DNA of 64,000 bases, from positions 75,424-139,423 of the forward strand of contig NZ_LMHT01000030.1 in the NCBI RefSeq assembly GCF_001429025.1, given 5' to 3'. Within the stretch, counting starts at the first letter, position 1. Each line of letters opens with the position of its first letter. A model generated the notes under the pieces. The model was given only the letters and a program-made list of their open reading frames with translations, searched no databases and was not told the DNA's origin. Both the position numbers and the translations under genes were made by a program. Positions 9,701-18,231 of the stretch are shown one piece after another. This DNA comes from Phenylobacterium sp. Root700. Lineage in GTDB: Bacteria; Pseudomonadota; Alphaproteobacteria; Caulobacterales; Caulobacteraceae.

Positions 9701-9948
9701 ACACCGCGCGGCGCCAGGACGGCGGCTGGGTCTACCAGCACGCCACGCCCGGCGCCTTCCAGGCCTGGACCCAGGCGATGTTCGAAGACACCCGCCGCCA
9801 GAACTTCGGCGAGGAGCGCATCGTCTTCATCAACGCCTGGAACGAGTGGGGCGAAGGCGCCCACCTGGAGCCCGACCAGCGCTTCGGCCACGCCTGGCTG
9901 GAAGCGGTGAAGAACGCCGCCGACGCCGACCTGGTGGACAAGTCATGA
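6751..9948 (+). CDS. Giant fusion: HPLFD repeats, GT2 glycosyltransferase and WbsX domain
   Basis: 1065 residues from a TTG. Residues ~105-370 carry seven repeat units ([44 protein letters not shown] and two diverged). Residues ~460-700 are a family 2 glycosyltransferase: [28 protein letters not shown], the DxD-like FLNNDVQ, and [14 protein letters not shown] near the end. Residues ~715-1060 are a WbsX-type domain ([63 protein letters not shown]), a family common in O-antigen loci and structurally related to glycosidases of the GH99 kind. The stop overlaps the next start (ATGA). It probably builds or trims the exported glycan. Confidence 0.88.
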   Translation: [1065 protein letters not shown]

Positions 9949-11075
9949 GCAATTCCGACCTCGTCCTCGTCGGTCATCCGTTCTCGGCCATCGGCATGGC
10001 CGAGCACGTGCGTTCGGCCTGGCGCGCCTTCAAGGCGGCCGGAACCACGCCTGGCCTGATCGACATCTACGGCATGCATCGCGGCGACGACGCCGACTTC
10101 GAACGCGAGTTCGCGGGCCACATCGTTCCGACCTTGAGCGAGAAGACCAACCTCTTCTGCATCAACGCCGACGAGGTGGAGCAGGCCATGGGCGTGCTGG
10201 AGCACCTGGGCTCCGGCCCCGCCTTCCAGAAGGCCTACAACATCATCTATCCGGCCTGGGAGCTGGCGAAGTACCCCGAGCCCTGGGCCAAGATCCTCGA
10301 CCGGTTCGACGAGGTCTGGGCGCCGTCCGACTTCATCGCCAAGGCTGTCGCGCCGACGACAAAGCGGCCGGTGGTGCACATGCCGCTGGCGGTGGAGCTG
10401 ACCGTCTCGTCCCTGCTGGGGCGGCGGCACTTCGGCATCCCCGAGAACGCCTTCGTCTGCCTGTTCTTCTTCGACTTCTCCTCCTACTCGGAGCGCAAGA
10501 ACCCCTTCGCGATGCTGGAGGCGTTCGAGAAGCTGGTGGCCCAGCGGCCGCACGCCCCGCTGCATGCGGTGGTGAAGTACAAGGGCGGCGACGACGGCAA
10601 TCCGGCCCGCAAGGCGCTGGAGGCGCGGATCCGCGCCATGGGCGGCCAGATCCAGGCGATCACCCGGCAGCTCTCCGACAACGAGATCAAGAACCTGGTG
10701 CGCTGCGCCGACGCCTTCGTGTCGCTGCACCGGTCCGAAGGCTTCGGGCGCGGACCGGCCGAGGCGATGATCATGGGCCGCGCGGCGGTGGCCACCAACT
10801 ATTCGGGCAACCTCGACTTCATGACCCCGGAGACCAGCCTGCTGGTCGACTGCGAGATCATTCCGGTCGCCGAGGGCGCCTATCTGTTCGGCGAGGGCCA
10901 GGTCTGGGCCGACCCGTCGGTGGATCACGCGGTCGAACTGATCGGCGGCCTGCTGGACGATCCGGAATGGGCCCGGGCGCTCGGCGCCCGCGCGCGCCGC
11001 CATATCCGCACCCACTTCAGCGCCCGGGCCATCGGCCTGCGCTACGTCTCGCGGCTGGAAGAACTCGCCGCCTAG
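9945..11075 (+). CDS. GT4-like glycosyltransferase
   Basis: 376 residues, starting at the ATGA overlap with the preceding gene. The N-terminus LVGHPFSAIGMAEHVRSAW is the first Rossmann half of a GT-B enzyme. FFFDFSSYSERKNPFAMLE and SLHRSEGFGRGPAEAMIMG contain the E-x7-E region that binds the nucleotide sugar. It is a close paralogue of 18228-19466: both share DF-S---RKNP, SLHR-EGFG, a YSGN/WSGN-DFM block and a WADP segment before the final helix. It is likely translationally coupled to the fusion protein and adds a sugar in the cytoplasm. Donor and linkage are unknown. Confidence 0.82.
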   Translation: MSNSDLVLVGHPFSAIGMAEHVRSAWRAFKAAGTTPGLIDIYGMHRGDDADFEREFAGHIVPTLSEKTNLFCINADEVEQAMGVLEHLGSGPAFQKAYNIIYPAWELAKYPEPWAKILDRFDEVWAPSDFIAKAVAPTTKRPVVHMPLAVELTVSSLLGRRHFGIPENAFVCLFFFDFSSYSERKNPFAMLEAFEKLVAQRPHAPLHAVVKYKGGDDGNPARKALEARIRAMGGQIQAITRQLSDNEIKNLVRCADAFVSLHRSEGFGRGPAEAMIMGRAAVATNYSGNLDFMTPETSLLVDCEIIPVAEGAYLFGEGQVWADPSVDHAVELIGGLLDDPEWARALGARARRHIRTHFSARAIGLRYVSRLEELAA

Positions 11076-11209
11076 GCGATAGCCGCCCACTTCGTCGTGA
11101 CAACGGCGGGCTTGAGCACAAACGCCTCGCCCAGCGCGAGCGATCGCGCGACCTGCGCAGCCTATCCCGGGCGCCGACGGCGCTCTTCGCTGTTCAGAAA
11201 GCCTAGACC

Positions 11210-11836
11210 ATGAAGAAGATATCCACCGCCCTGGCGGGCGCGATCCTGACCGCCGCCCTCGCCGCCACGCCGGCTTCAGCGGCCCAGATCATCCTCAATT
11301 CGAGCATGATCATCGGCAATACGAACTCGGCCGGCGCCAACGGCGCCAACGTCGTCAACCAACAGACCGGCGCGGTCGCCACCGGACTTGGAACCTACAA
11401 GCCTGGCTTCACCGGACTGCTGACCTTCGATCTGGGTCAGGCCTACGACCTGGGACGGATCGACCTGTTCACCAGCGGCCTAGGCGGGTTCAGCTTCCTG
11501 GCCGGCAACTCCGTCGCCTACAACGGCTGGGGCAGCTGGCACCTCAACGGCCAGACCAACACGCCCACGACCGGCACGATGAGCGTCGACGGCGGGCAGA
11601 CCCTCACCGCCCAGAGCTTCAAGATCAGCGGCGCCGAGAAGTATCGCTATATCCAGCTGTACCTGAGCCCGCTCACCCCCGCCGGCGTCGCCACGCTGGA
11701 CGAGTTCCGCGTCTTCGACCGCGAAGTCGTCGCCTCGGGCGTTCCCGAACCGGCCACCTGGGCGATGATGATCATGGGCTTTGGCCTGGCCGGCGCCACG
11801 ATCCGGCGGCGTTCGGCCGTCTTCCGCGCGGCCTGA
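11210..11836 (+). CDS. PEPxxWA-CTERM sorting-domain protein
   Basis: 208 residues. It has a Sec signal peptide (MKKISTALAGAILTAALAATPASA), a middle rich in Asn, Gly and Thr like many extracytoplasmic adhesin-like proteins, and a textbook C-terminal sorting tail: VPEPATWAMMIMGFGLAGA followed by TIRRRS. PEP-CTERM proteins are processed by exosortases and are typically found beside exopolysaccharide genes, as here; no exosortase gene is in the window. A 134-bp gap separates it from the upstream glycosyltransferase, so it may have its own promoter. The function of the mature domain is unknown. Confidence 0.85.
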   Translation: MKKISTALAGAILTAALAATPASAAQIILNSSMIIGNTNSAGANGANVVNQQTGAVATGLGTYKPGFTGLLTFDLGQAYDLGRIDLFTSGLGGFSFLAGNSVAYNGWGSWHLNGQTNTPTTGTMSVDGGQTLTAQSFKISGAEKYRYIQLYLSPLTPAGVATLDEFRVFDREVVASGVPEPATWAMMIMGFGLAGATIRRRSAVFRAA

Positions 11837-11844
11837 TCGACCGA

Positions 11845-12540
11845 CTAACGCGCGGCGATGGCGGTGGAGCTGAGCGCCGCCGTCATCAGCGCCTCGGGGC
11901 CGGGGTTCTCGGTCACCGCGATCTGGTGGACCACGAAGCCGCCACCGGGCTGATTGTCGGTGTCGAGACGGATCTGGTCGATCAGCGAGGTCTTCCAGTC
12001 ATCGCCGCCCTTCTTCAGCCGCGCCATGTCGTAGACCACCACCACGGTCTCGTTGACCGCCGGATCGTCGCCGTCGATCGGCCGGGCCTGGAAGTCGCCG
12101 GACTCGCCGTGGGCGGCCGTGCGGTAGAAGATCGCGCCGTCCCACGCCGCCCCGGCCCGAGTGCGGGTCATGCGCACCAGCACCAGCGAGTAGCGGCCGC
12201 CGTCGAGCGCCAGTCCCATGGGCGAGCGCAGCACCGGATCGGCGCCGTCATTGGAAATCTCCAGCCCCACGGGCGCGCCCGGCAAGGCCGCGCCGCCGGT
12301 CACGACGAAGCCCTCGGTCGAGCCGTCGAACGTCCACAGCCGGCCGGCCTTCAGAGGGACCCCGGCGATCTCGAAGGCGCCCTTGGCCTCGTTCCACGCG
12401 ATGGACTGCGGCCGCGGGGCGCCGGGAACCTGGGTCAGGGCGGGCTGGACAGCCGCGCGCGCCCAGGGGGCCGGCTCGTCGCAGGCCGCGAGCGTCAATA
12501 GCAACGAGATAACGCCCACGCGAAGCAGGTCCACCGACAT
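11845..12540 (-). CDS. Secreted lipoprotein of unknown function
   Basis: 231 residues from the ATG at 12538-12540 (an in-frame start at 12561 would add seven residues). The signal sequence ends in LLLTLAAC, a lipobox that predicts cleavage before Cys and lipid attachment. The mature part is a beta-rich domain (LWTFDGSTEGFVVTGGA, RSPMGLALDGGRYSLVLVRM, VNETVVVVYDMARL, IRLDTDNQPGGGFVVHQIAV), similar in feel to carbohydrate-binding jelly rolls that begin with a DG-x-G-W/F segment. That resemblance is only by eye. It is convergent with the PEP-CTERM gene, 8 bp apart. Confidence 0.7.
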   Translation of the reverse strand: MSVDLLRVGVISLLLTLAACDEPAPWARAAVQPALTQVPGAPRPQSIAWNEAKGAFEIAGVPLKAGRLWTFDGSTEGFVVTGGAALPGAPVGLEISNDGADPVLRSPMGLALDGGRYSLVLVRMTRTRAGAAWDGAIFYRTAAHGESGDFQARPIDGDDPAVNETVVVVYDMARLKKGGDDWKTSLIDQIRLDTDNQPGGGFVVHQIAVTENPGPEALMTAALSSTAIAAR

Positions 12541-12750
12541 ACGTACGCTCCGGACAGCCAAAACGCCCTGTCGGAAGCCGGGGCGCTTGAGCCAAATAGA
12601 TAGGCCAAGGCGCCGCCGCTAGGTTGCGGTGGCGAAAATTACGATCAGGCCGCACTATCGCCACGCGGTCCTGATCAAGGTTGCCAACCACGGCGGCGCC
12701 GACTAACCCCGCGTGAAATCGGAAACCAGGCCGAGGACCCTGCGCCCACA

Positions 12751-13788
12751 ATGCGTCATGAGCTGGTGCGCGCCCGCGCCCCCCTACGGCTAGGCTTCGG
12801 CGGCGGCGGGACGGATGTCTCGCCCTATTGCGACGAGTACGGCGGCGTGGTGCTGAACGCCGCCATCGACCTCTTCGCCCATGTCACCGTCCAGAAGCGC
12901 GACGACGATCAGGTGCGCTTGGTCGCCGCCGACCGCGATCAGGCCTGGCAGGCGAGCGCGAGCGCGCCGCTGCCGACCGACGAGCCGCTGCGGCTGCTGA
13001 AGGGCGTCTACAACCGCTTCATGGCCGACTACGCCGGCGGCCGCGCCCTGCCGCTGACGCTGGTGTCCTACGCCGATTGCCCGCCCGGCTCGGGCCTGGG
13101 GTCGTCCTCGGCCCTGGTGGTCGCCATGGTCGAGGCGATGCGCCGGTTCATGGGCCTGGAGATGGACGCCCAGACCGTGGCGCGGCTGGCCTTCGACATC
13201 GAGCGCCGGGACCTTGGCCTGGCCGGCGGCGCGCAAGACCAGTACGCCGCGGCGTTCGGCGGCCTCAACATGATGCACTTCGAGGCCGACGCCGTAGCCA
13301 CCGTCAATCCGGTGACCGTGCCCGAACGGGTGATGAAGGAGCTGGAAGCCTCGCTGGTGCTCTACTTCACCGGGGTCAGCCGCGAGTCCGCGGCGATCAT
13401 CGACGAGCAGCGCGCCAATATGAAAAGCCATTCGGCCCGGCCGCTTGAGGGACTGCACGCCCTGAAGGCCGGCGCCTTCGAGATGCGCGACGCCCTGGTC
13501 GCCGGCGACCTGCAAAGGTTCGGCGCGCTGCTGGACGCCGGATGGTCGTCGAAGAAGCAGCTCGCCCACAACATCTCCTCGACCCAGATCGACCAGGTCT
13601 ACGAGGCGGCCAAGGCGTTCGGCGTGTTCGGCGGCAAGGTTTCCGGCGCCGGCGGCGGCGGCTTTATGATGTTCCTGGTCGACCCGACCCGGCGCGAGGG
13701 GCTCAAGCGCCTGCTCTCCACCTTCGGCGGCACGGCCCAGGCCGCGCGCTTCACCAACACCGGGGCTGAATCCTGGGACGTGAAATAG
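12751..13788 (+). CDS. GHMP kinase, heptose/fucose-kinase-like (HddA-like)
   Basis: 345 residues. RAPLRLGFGGGGTDVSPY, PPGSGLGSSSALVVAMVEA and GKVSGAGGGGFMMF are the three conserved GHMP kinase motifs (substrate-side N-terminus, ATP-binding loop, C-terminal glycine motif). The GGGGTDVSPYCDEYGG start is typical of D-glycero-alpha-D-manno-heptose 7-phosphate kinase and related sugar kinases in nucleotide-heptose synthesis. No other genes of that pathway are nearby, so the substrate could be another sugar. It is followed 26 bp later by the methyltransferase gene, probably in the same transcript. Confidence 0.82.
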   Translation: MRHELVRARAPLRLGFGGGGTDVSPYCDEYGGVVLNAAIDLFAHVTVQKRDDDQVRLVAADRDQAWQASASAPLPTDEPLRLLKGVYNRFMADYAGGRALPLTLVSYADCPPGSGLGSSSALVVAMVEAMRRFMGLEMDAQTVARLAFDIERRDLGLAGGAQDQYAAAFGGLNMMHFEADAVATVNPVTVPERVMKELEASLVLYFTGVSRESAAIIDEQRANMKSHSARPLEGLHALKAGAFEMRDALVAGDLQRFGALLDAGWSSKKQLAHNISSTQIDQVYEAAKAFGVFGGKVSGAGGGGFMMFLVDPTRREGLKRLLSTFGGTAQAARFTNTGAESWDVK

Positions 13789-13814
13789 CCGCCAAAACCC
13801 GCTAGGACGCGCCC

Positions 13815-14540
13815 GTGAAAGAACTTTCGAAATCCATCGTCCGCCGCATGGCCGACCCCAACTTCACCCGCCGCTGGTTCGTCGGAGAAGGCCTGGACAT
13901 CGGCGGCAAGCCCGATCCGCTGTCGCTCTACATCCCGTTCTTCCCGGGTCTCGCCAGCGTGCGGGTCTGGGACTGGGAGGACGGCGACGCCCAGCAACTA
14001 GCGGGACTTGAGCCCGAGAGCCTGGACTTCGTGCACTCCAGCCACTGCCTGGAGCACCTGGTCGATCCGCGCGAAGGGCTGGCCGCCTGGTTCGGTGCCA
14101 TCAAGCCCGGCGGCTTCCTGATCGTCACCGTGCCGGACGAGGACCTCTACGAGCAGGGCGTCTTCCCCTCGACGCACAACCGCGACCACAAGTGGACCTT
14201 CACCATGCTGAAGGCCCGCTCCTGGAGCGAGCGTTCGCTGAACGTGCTGGAGCTGCTGTCGAACCTCGGCCCCGCGGCCGACGTCGAGAAGGTGGCGCTG
14301 CTCAACTCGACCTTCCGCTACGACCTGCCGCGTTTCGACCAGACCCTGACCCCGATCGGGGAGTGCGGCATCGAGTTCGTGATCCGCAAGCGGACCGCGC
14401 GCGAACTGGCCGCCGGCGGCCTGGTGCGCGAGACCGTGCAGCCCTCGCCCGCCGACCGCAGGCACTTTAACCAGTACCGGGCCGACCACGCGCACATGAA
14501 GACCAGCGCCCCGCCGTTCGAGGACGAGAGCCCGCTCTGA
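13815..14540 (+). CDS. Class I SAM-dependent methyltransferase
   Basis: 241 residues from a GTG. GLDIGGKPDPL is a short form of the SAM-binding motif I, VWDWEDGDAQQL corresponds to motif II/III, and FVHSSHCLEHLVDPREGLA plus IKPGGFLIVTVPDEDLYEQG are the hallmark post-motifs of Methyltransf_11-type enzymes in polysaccharide clusters. It may methylate a sugar or cap the growing chain; caps of this kind often control O-antigen length and lie beside Wzm/Wzt, as here (inference). Transcription probably continues from the GHMP kinase gene. Confidence 0.78.
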   Translation: MKELSKSIVRRMADPNFTRRWFVGEGLDIGGKPDPLSLYIPFFPGLASVRVWDWEDGDAQQLAGLEPESLDFVHSSHCLEHLVDPREGLAAWFGAIKPGGFLIVTVPDEDLYEQGVFPSTHNRDHKWTFTMLKARSWSERSLNVLELLSNLGPAADVEKVALLNSTFRYDLPRFDQTLTPIGECGIEFVIRKRTARELAAGGLVRETVQPSPADRRHFNQYRADHAHMKTSAPPFEDESPL

Positions 14541-14692
14541 TAACGCCGATCACGGCGCTGGCTCCAATTTTCCTTTGGATTACTGGGCTGGCGCCATGCT
14601 TGCGCCGTAAAATGCGACCTGTTACCCACCGGCGCGAGCGACTTCGGCGGGACCGCCTTTTTCCGCCTTCAAGCTCTGGGTCGGGAGACTAG

Positions 14693-15526
14693 ATGCAATC
14701 CGTACAACACATGGTGCGCACCGGACGGCGCGGGCCCATGCACGAATTCAGCATGGCGTTCAGCGATCTGGGCGCGTCGCTCCAGCGGATCGGCCTGGCC
14801 TGGTCGCTGGCCTGGCACGACATCGTTTCGCGCTACCGCGGCTCGATGCTGGGCCCGTTCTGGATCACCCTGTCCATGGGCCTGATGGTGGCCGGGATCG
14901 GCTTCCTCTACGCCAACCTCTTCAAGATCCCGGTCAACGAGTTCATCCCCTATGTCGCCCTCGGCATCGTGTTCTGGGGGCTGATCTCCAATGTGATCCT
15001 CGAGGGCTGCGGCACCTTCGTCCAGGCGTCCGGCATCCTCAGCCAGACCTCGCTGCCGATGTTCACCTTCGTGTGGCGCACGATCATGCGCAATGTGATC
15101 AACCTGGCGCACCACGCGGTGATCATCGTCGGGGTGCTGATCTTCTACGACCACTGGCGCCAAACCAACGTGCCGATGGGCCTGATCGGCCTGTTCCTGC
15201 TGATGCTGAACATCTCCTGGATCAGCCTCGCCGCCGGCATGGCCTCGGCCCGGTTCCGCGACATTCCGCAGATCGTCGGCTCCGTCATCCAGTTCGCGAT
15301 GTTCATGACCCCGGTCTTCTGGCTGCCGGGCGGAAGACTGCTGGACCACGCGGTCCTGCTGTACAATCCGTTCTTCCACATGCTCGAAGTGGTCCGCGCC
15401 CCGCTGCTGGGCCAGGCCGTCAGCGCCCCGACCTACATCTTCCTCAGCGTGCTGGCGGTCGTCGGTTGGGCCGCCACCTTCGCCACCTTCGCCCTCATTC
15501 GCCGCAGGATTGTGCACTACCTATGA
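14693..15526 (+). CDS. wzm: Polysaccharide ABC exporter permease (Wzm-like)
   Basis: 277 residues and about six membrane helices (LSMGLMVAGIGFLYANLF, VALGIVFWGLISNVILEG, HHAVIIVGVLIFYD, GLIGLFLLMLNISWISLAAG, FAMFMTPVFWLPG, FLSVLAVVGWAATFATFALI). The early DIVSRYRGSMLGPFWI segment and the late NPFFHMLEVVRAPLLG are conserved features of ABC-2 O-antigen/teichoic acid permeases. Together with the ATPase that overlaps its stop codon it should carry undecaprenyl-linked glycan across the inner membrane. The 150 bp upstream have no gene and may contain its promoter. Confidence 0.88.
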   Translation: MQSVQHMVRTGRRGPMHEFSMAFSDLGASLQRIGLAWSLAWHDIVSRYRGSMLGPFWITLSMGLMVAGIGFLYANLFKIPVNEFIPYVALGIVFWGLISNVILEGCGTFVQASGILSQTSLPMFTFVWRTIMRNVINLAHHAVIIVGVLIFYDHWRQTNVPMGLIGLFLLMLNISWISLAAGMASARFRDIPQIVGSVIQFAMFMTPVFWLPGGRLLDHAVLLYNPFFHMLEVVRAPLLGQAVSAPTYIFLSVLAVVGWAATFATFALIRRRIVHYL

Positions 15527-16296
15527 AGGGTCCCGAGGTTTCGATTAAGGTCACTGACCTGACCCTGCGCTTCCCCGTCTATGGGGTCGATTCCAAGTCG
15601 CTGAAGAAGCACCTGGCGCGCATCACCGTGGGCGGACAACTTGGCCGCAACAGCATGGGGGCGACTGAGGTCACCGCCGTGTCGAAGGTCAATATGGAGC
15701 TCCGCTCAGGCGATCGCCTGGGACTGATCGGCCACAACGGCTCAGGCAAGACAACCCTGCTGCGCGCTCTGGCCGGCGCCTACGAACCCGACGAAGGCAC
15801 CATCGACGTCCATGGCCAGATCGCCGCCATGCTGGATCTCAGCCTTGGGATCGACCCCTCGGCAACCGGTCTGGACAACATTCGGCTGCGCGGCCGCATC
15901 GCTGGCCTCTCGGCCAAGGAGATCGACGACCGACTGGACGAGATCGCCGAGTTCACCGGCCTGGGCCAATTCCTGGCCATGCCGCTGAAGACCTATTCGG
16001 CCGGCATGCAGGCGCGCCTGGCCTTCGCGGTCGCCACCGCCGTGCACGCCGATGTCATCCTGATGGACGAATGGATCGCTGTCGGTGACGCCGATTTCCG
16101 CAAGATCGCCCACAAGCGGATCCTGGAGCTCATGGAACGTGCCGGCATCCTCGTGCTGGCCTCACACGACGTCGAGCTGATCCGCCTCTACTGCAACAAG
16201 GTCATGCGGATGGAGGGCGGGGTCGCCTCGCCGATCATGGACGTCAAGAAGCTGGACGAACTGCTCGCCGACGCCTCCGACGCTGACGCCGCCTGA
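15523..16296 (+). CDS. wzt: Polysaccharide ABC exporter ATPase (Wzt-like)
   Basis: 257 residues, start overlapping the permease stop (ATGA). Walker A GHNGSGKT, signature YSAGMQARLAFAVA, Walker B VILMDEW and the H-loop LASHD are all present. The N-terminal IKVTDLTLRFPVYGVDSKSL is characteristic of the O-antigen/capsule ATPases. It ends soon after the nucleotide-binding domain and so lacks the C-terminal carbohydrate-binding domain that some Wzt proteins use to recognise a capped chain; export is therefore more likely of the KpsT/TagH style (inference). Confidence 0.9.
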   Translation: MKGPEVSIKVTDLTLRFPVYGVDSKSLKKHLARITVGGQLGRNSMGATEVTAVSKVNMELRSGDRLGLIGHNGSGKTTLLRALAGAYEPDEGTIDVHGQIAAMLDLSLGIDPSATGLDNIRLRGRIAGLSAKEIDDRLDEIAEFTGLGQFLAMPLKTYSAGMQARLAFAVATAVHADVILMDEWIAVGDADFRKIAHKRILELMERAGILVLASHDVELIRLYCNKVMRMEGGVASPIMDVKKLDELLADASDADAA

Positions 16297-16350
16297 CCGG
16301 GCGAAAACCAAGTCGGAGACTTAAGCCAAACTAGGAGCGCCGGGGCGCCA

Positions 16351-18231
16351 GTGGACGTCATCTTCACCATCGTATCGCGCAACTACGGCGCCCAGGCCGC
16401 CAGCCTGATGGAGAGCCTCCGCGCCGTGGAGCCCGGCGTCCGCCGGGTGGTGGTGACCACCGACGGCCCGATCGCCTTCAAGGACCCCGGCGTGCGGACC
16501 ATCGACGCCGCGACCCTGGTCCCCGACTTCGCGGCCATGTGCGCCTATTACGACGCCCTGGAGCTGAACACCGCGGTCAAGCCGCACGCCTTCAAGGCGT
16601 TGCTGGCCGAGGAGGGCGTGACCTCGGGCGTCTATCTCGACCCCGACATCTGGGTCTATCGCCCGCTGGACATGGTGCGCGAGGGCCTGGCCCGCGCGCC
16701 GTTGGCGCTGACGCCGCACACCACCCGGCCGCTGCTTGGACAGGCCAATCCCAACGACCACGTGATCCTGACCTCGGGCGCCTACAACCTCGGCTTCATG
16801 GCCGCCCGCGCCGAGCCGCAGATCATGGCCCTGCTGGACTGGTGGGCCGAGAAGCTGCGCTTCGACTGCCGGGTCGATTTCGCCAACGGCCTGTTCACCG
16901 ACCAGAAGTGGATGGACCTCGCGCCAGGCTTCGTCAGCGACCTGGCGCTGCTGCGCAGCCCTAGCCTCAACCTGGCCTACTGGAACCTGGAGGGCCGCGA
17001 GGTCGCCAAGTCGCAGGATGGATGGAGCGTCGATGGCGAGCCGCTAACCTTCTTCCATTTCTCCGGCTTCGATCCCAGCCGGCCCGAGCTATTGTCCAAG
17101 CACCAGGACCGGGTGCGCGTGCAGCCCGGCTCGCCCCTGGCCGACCTGATGCGCGATTATGCCGGCGCGCTGCTGCGCAACGGTCATGCCGAGGCCTCGA
17201 CCATTCCCTATGGCCACCGCGCCTTCCCTTCCGGCCGCCCGATCACCCACGAAGTCCGGCGGCGGATGCTGGCGGCGGCGCGGGCCGGCGACGACTTCGG
17301 CGGCGGGCTCACCCCGGCCGCCGAGGCCTGGTCGGACGTGCGTCCCGGCGAGGTGATCCGCGATCCCGTCGAGCCGCCGGAAGGCGCCTGGCTGGCCAGT
17401 TCGGGCGAGCTCGCCCGCTGGCTGATCGCCGACCAGACCGCGCCCGCCGTCACCGCGCTGCTCACCGCCCGCCGCGACCTGCGCGACCGCTTCGGCGGCG
17501 ACGAGGCGGGCCTGAAAGCCTGGCTGCTGGGACCTGAGTCGCTCGAGGGCCGATTCTCCGCCCGGCTGGCCCCGGAGGGCGCCTTCGCCGATCCGGACCT
17601 AGCCCTGCGCGCCGCCCGTCATGTGAACGGCGAGATGTCCGAGGCCAAGCTGCGGTTCGCCGCCTACGGGCTGGCGCACCGCGCCGACTGGCCGCGCAAC
17701 GTAGCCGCCGCCCTGCGGTCCGGCTTCGATTCGCCGGTGCGGGAGCTGGCGCGCGGCCATCCCTTCCCGCGTCTGTTCCTGTCGCTCTGGGAGAGCCGCG
17801 GCGACCTGCAGCGGCTGTTCCCGCTGGGCGGTTTCTCGCAGCGCTTCGCCTTCCTGCGCTGGCTGATCGGCGGTGGCTTGGCCGAGTACGGCATCGATGT
17901 CGGCGCCCTGCCGCCCAGCGTCGACAGCCATCCGATGTTCGAGCTGGCGCGGTTGAGCGTGCGGCGCGAGCCGGGCGTCCAGCTTCGTCAGCCGGCGACC
18001 GGCGCCGTGAATACCCTGCTAGTCGTGGAGCGTTGGACGCCTGACGCGGCGGGCGGCGACGCCCTGGTGTTCGACGCCTCGGCCAGCCGCTTCCGCACGC
18101 CCGAGGGCGCACCGGCCGGAGCCCCGGCCCAGGTCGCCAATCTGGTCTTCCGCACCGGCCCGGGCCTGCTTCCGGCCGACGCCGTGGCCCTGCTCAGCCA
18201 GGGCGTCACCTGGAGATCGGCCAGCGCATGA
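16351..18231 (+). CDS. Large GT8-like glycosyltransferase
   Basis: 626 residues from a GTG. Residues 1-260 form a GT-A domain: VIFTIVSRNYGAQAASLM, the DxD motif in YLDPDIWVY, and DQKWMDLAPGF, LAYWNLEGREVAKSQDG and FFHFSGFDP, which parallel the shorter enzyme at 2617-3660. The remaining ~360 residues are acidic, Ala/Arg-rich and not recognised; they may bind acceptor or partner enzymes. The stop overlaps the next start (ATGA), so the two glycosyltransferases are probably made together just after the exporter. Confidence 0.78.
   Translation: MDVIFTIVSRNYGAQAASLMESLRAVEPGVRRVVVTTDGPIAFKDPGVRTIDAATLVPDFAAMCAYYDALELNTAVKPHAFKALLAEEGVTSGVYLDPDIWVYRPLDMVREGLARAPLALTPHTTRPLLGQANPNDHVILTSGAYNLGFMAARAEPQIMALLDWWAEKLRFDCRVDFANGLFTDQKWMDLAPGFVSDLALLRSPSLNLAYWNLEGREVAKSQDGWSVDGEPLTFFHFSGFDPSRPELLSKHQDRVRVQPGSPLADLMRDYAGALLRNGHAEASTIPYGHRAFPSGRPITHEVRRRMLAAARAGDDFGGGLTPAAEAWSDVRPGEVIRDPVEPPEGAWLASSGELARWLIADQTAPAVTALLTARRDLRDRFGGDEAGLKAWLLGPESLEGRFSARLAPEGAFADPDLALRAARHVNGEMSEAKLRFAAYGLAHRADWPRNVAAALRSGFDSPVRELARGHPFPRLFLSLWESRGDLQRLFPLGGFSQRFAFLRWLIGGGLAEYGIDVGALPPSVDSHPMFELARLSVRREPGVQLRQPATGAVNTLLVVERWTPDAAGGDALVFDASASRFRTPEGAPAGAPAQVANLVFRTGPGLLPADAVALLSQGVTWRSASA

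Noticed and set aside
7375..11090. Long minus-strand frames (7375-9891, 9732-11090)
   Set aside because: Opposite the GT2-WbsX fusion and the GT4-like gene, with repetitive Gly/Arg/Gln composition and no recognisable domain.
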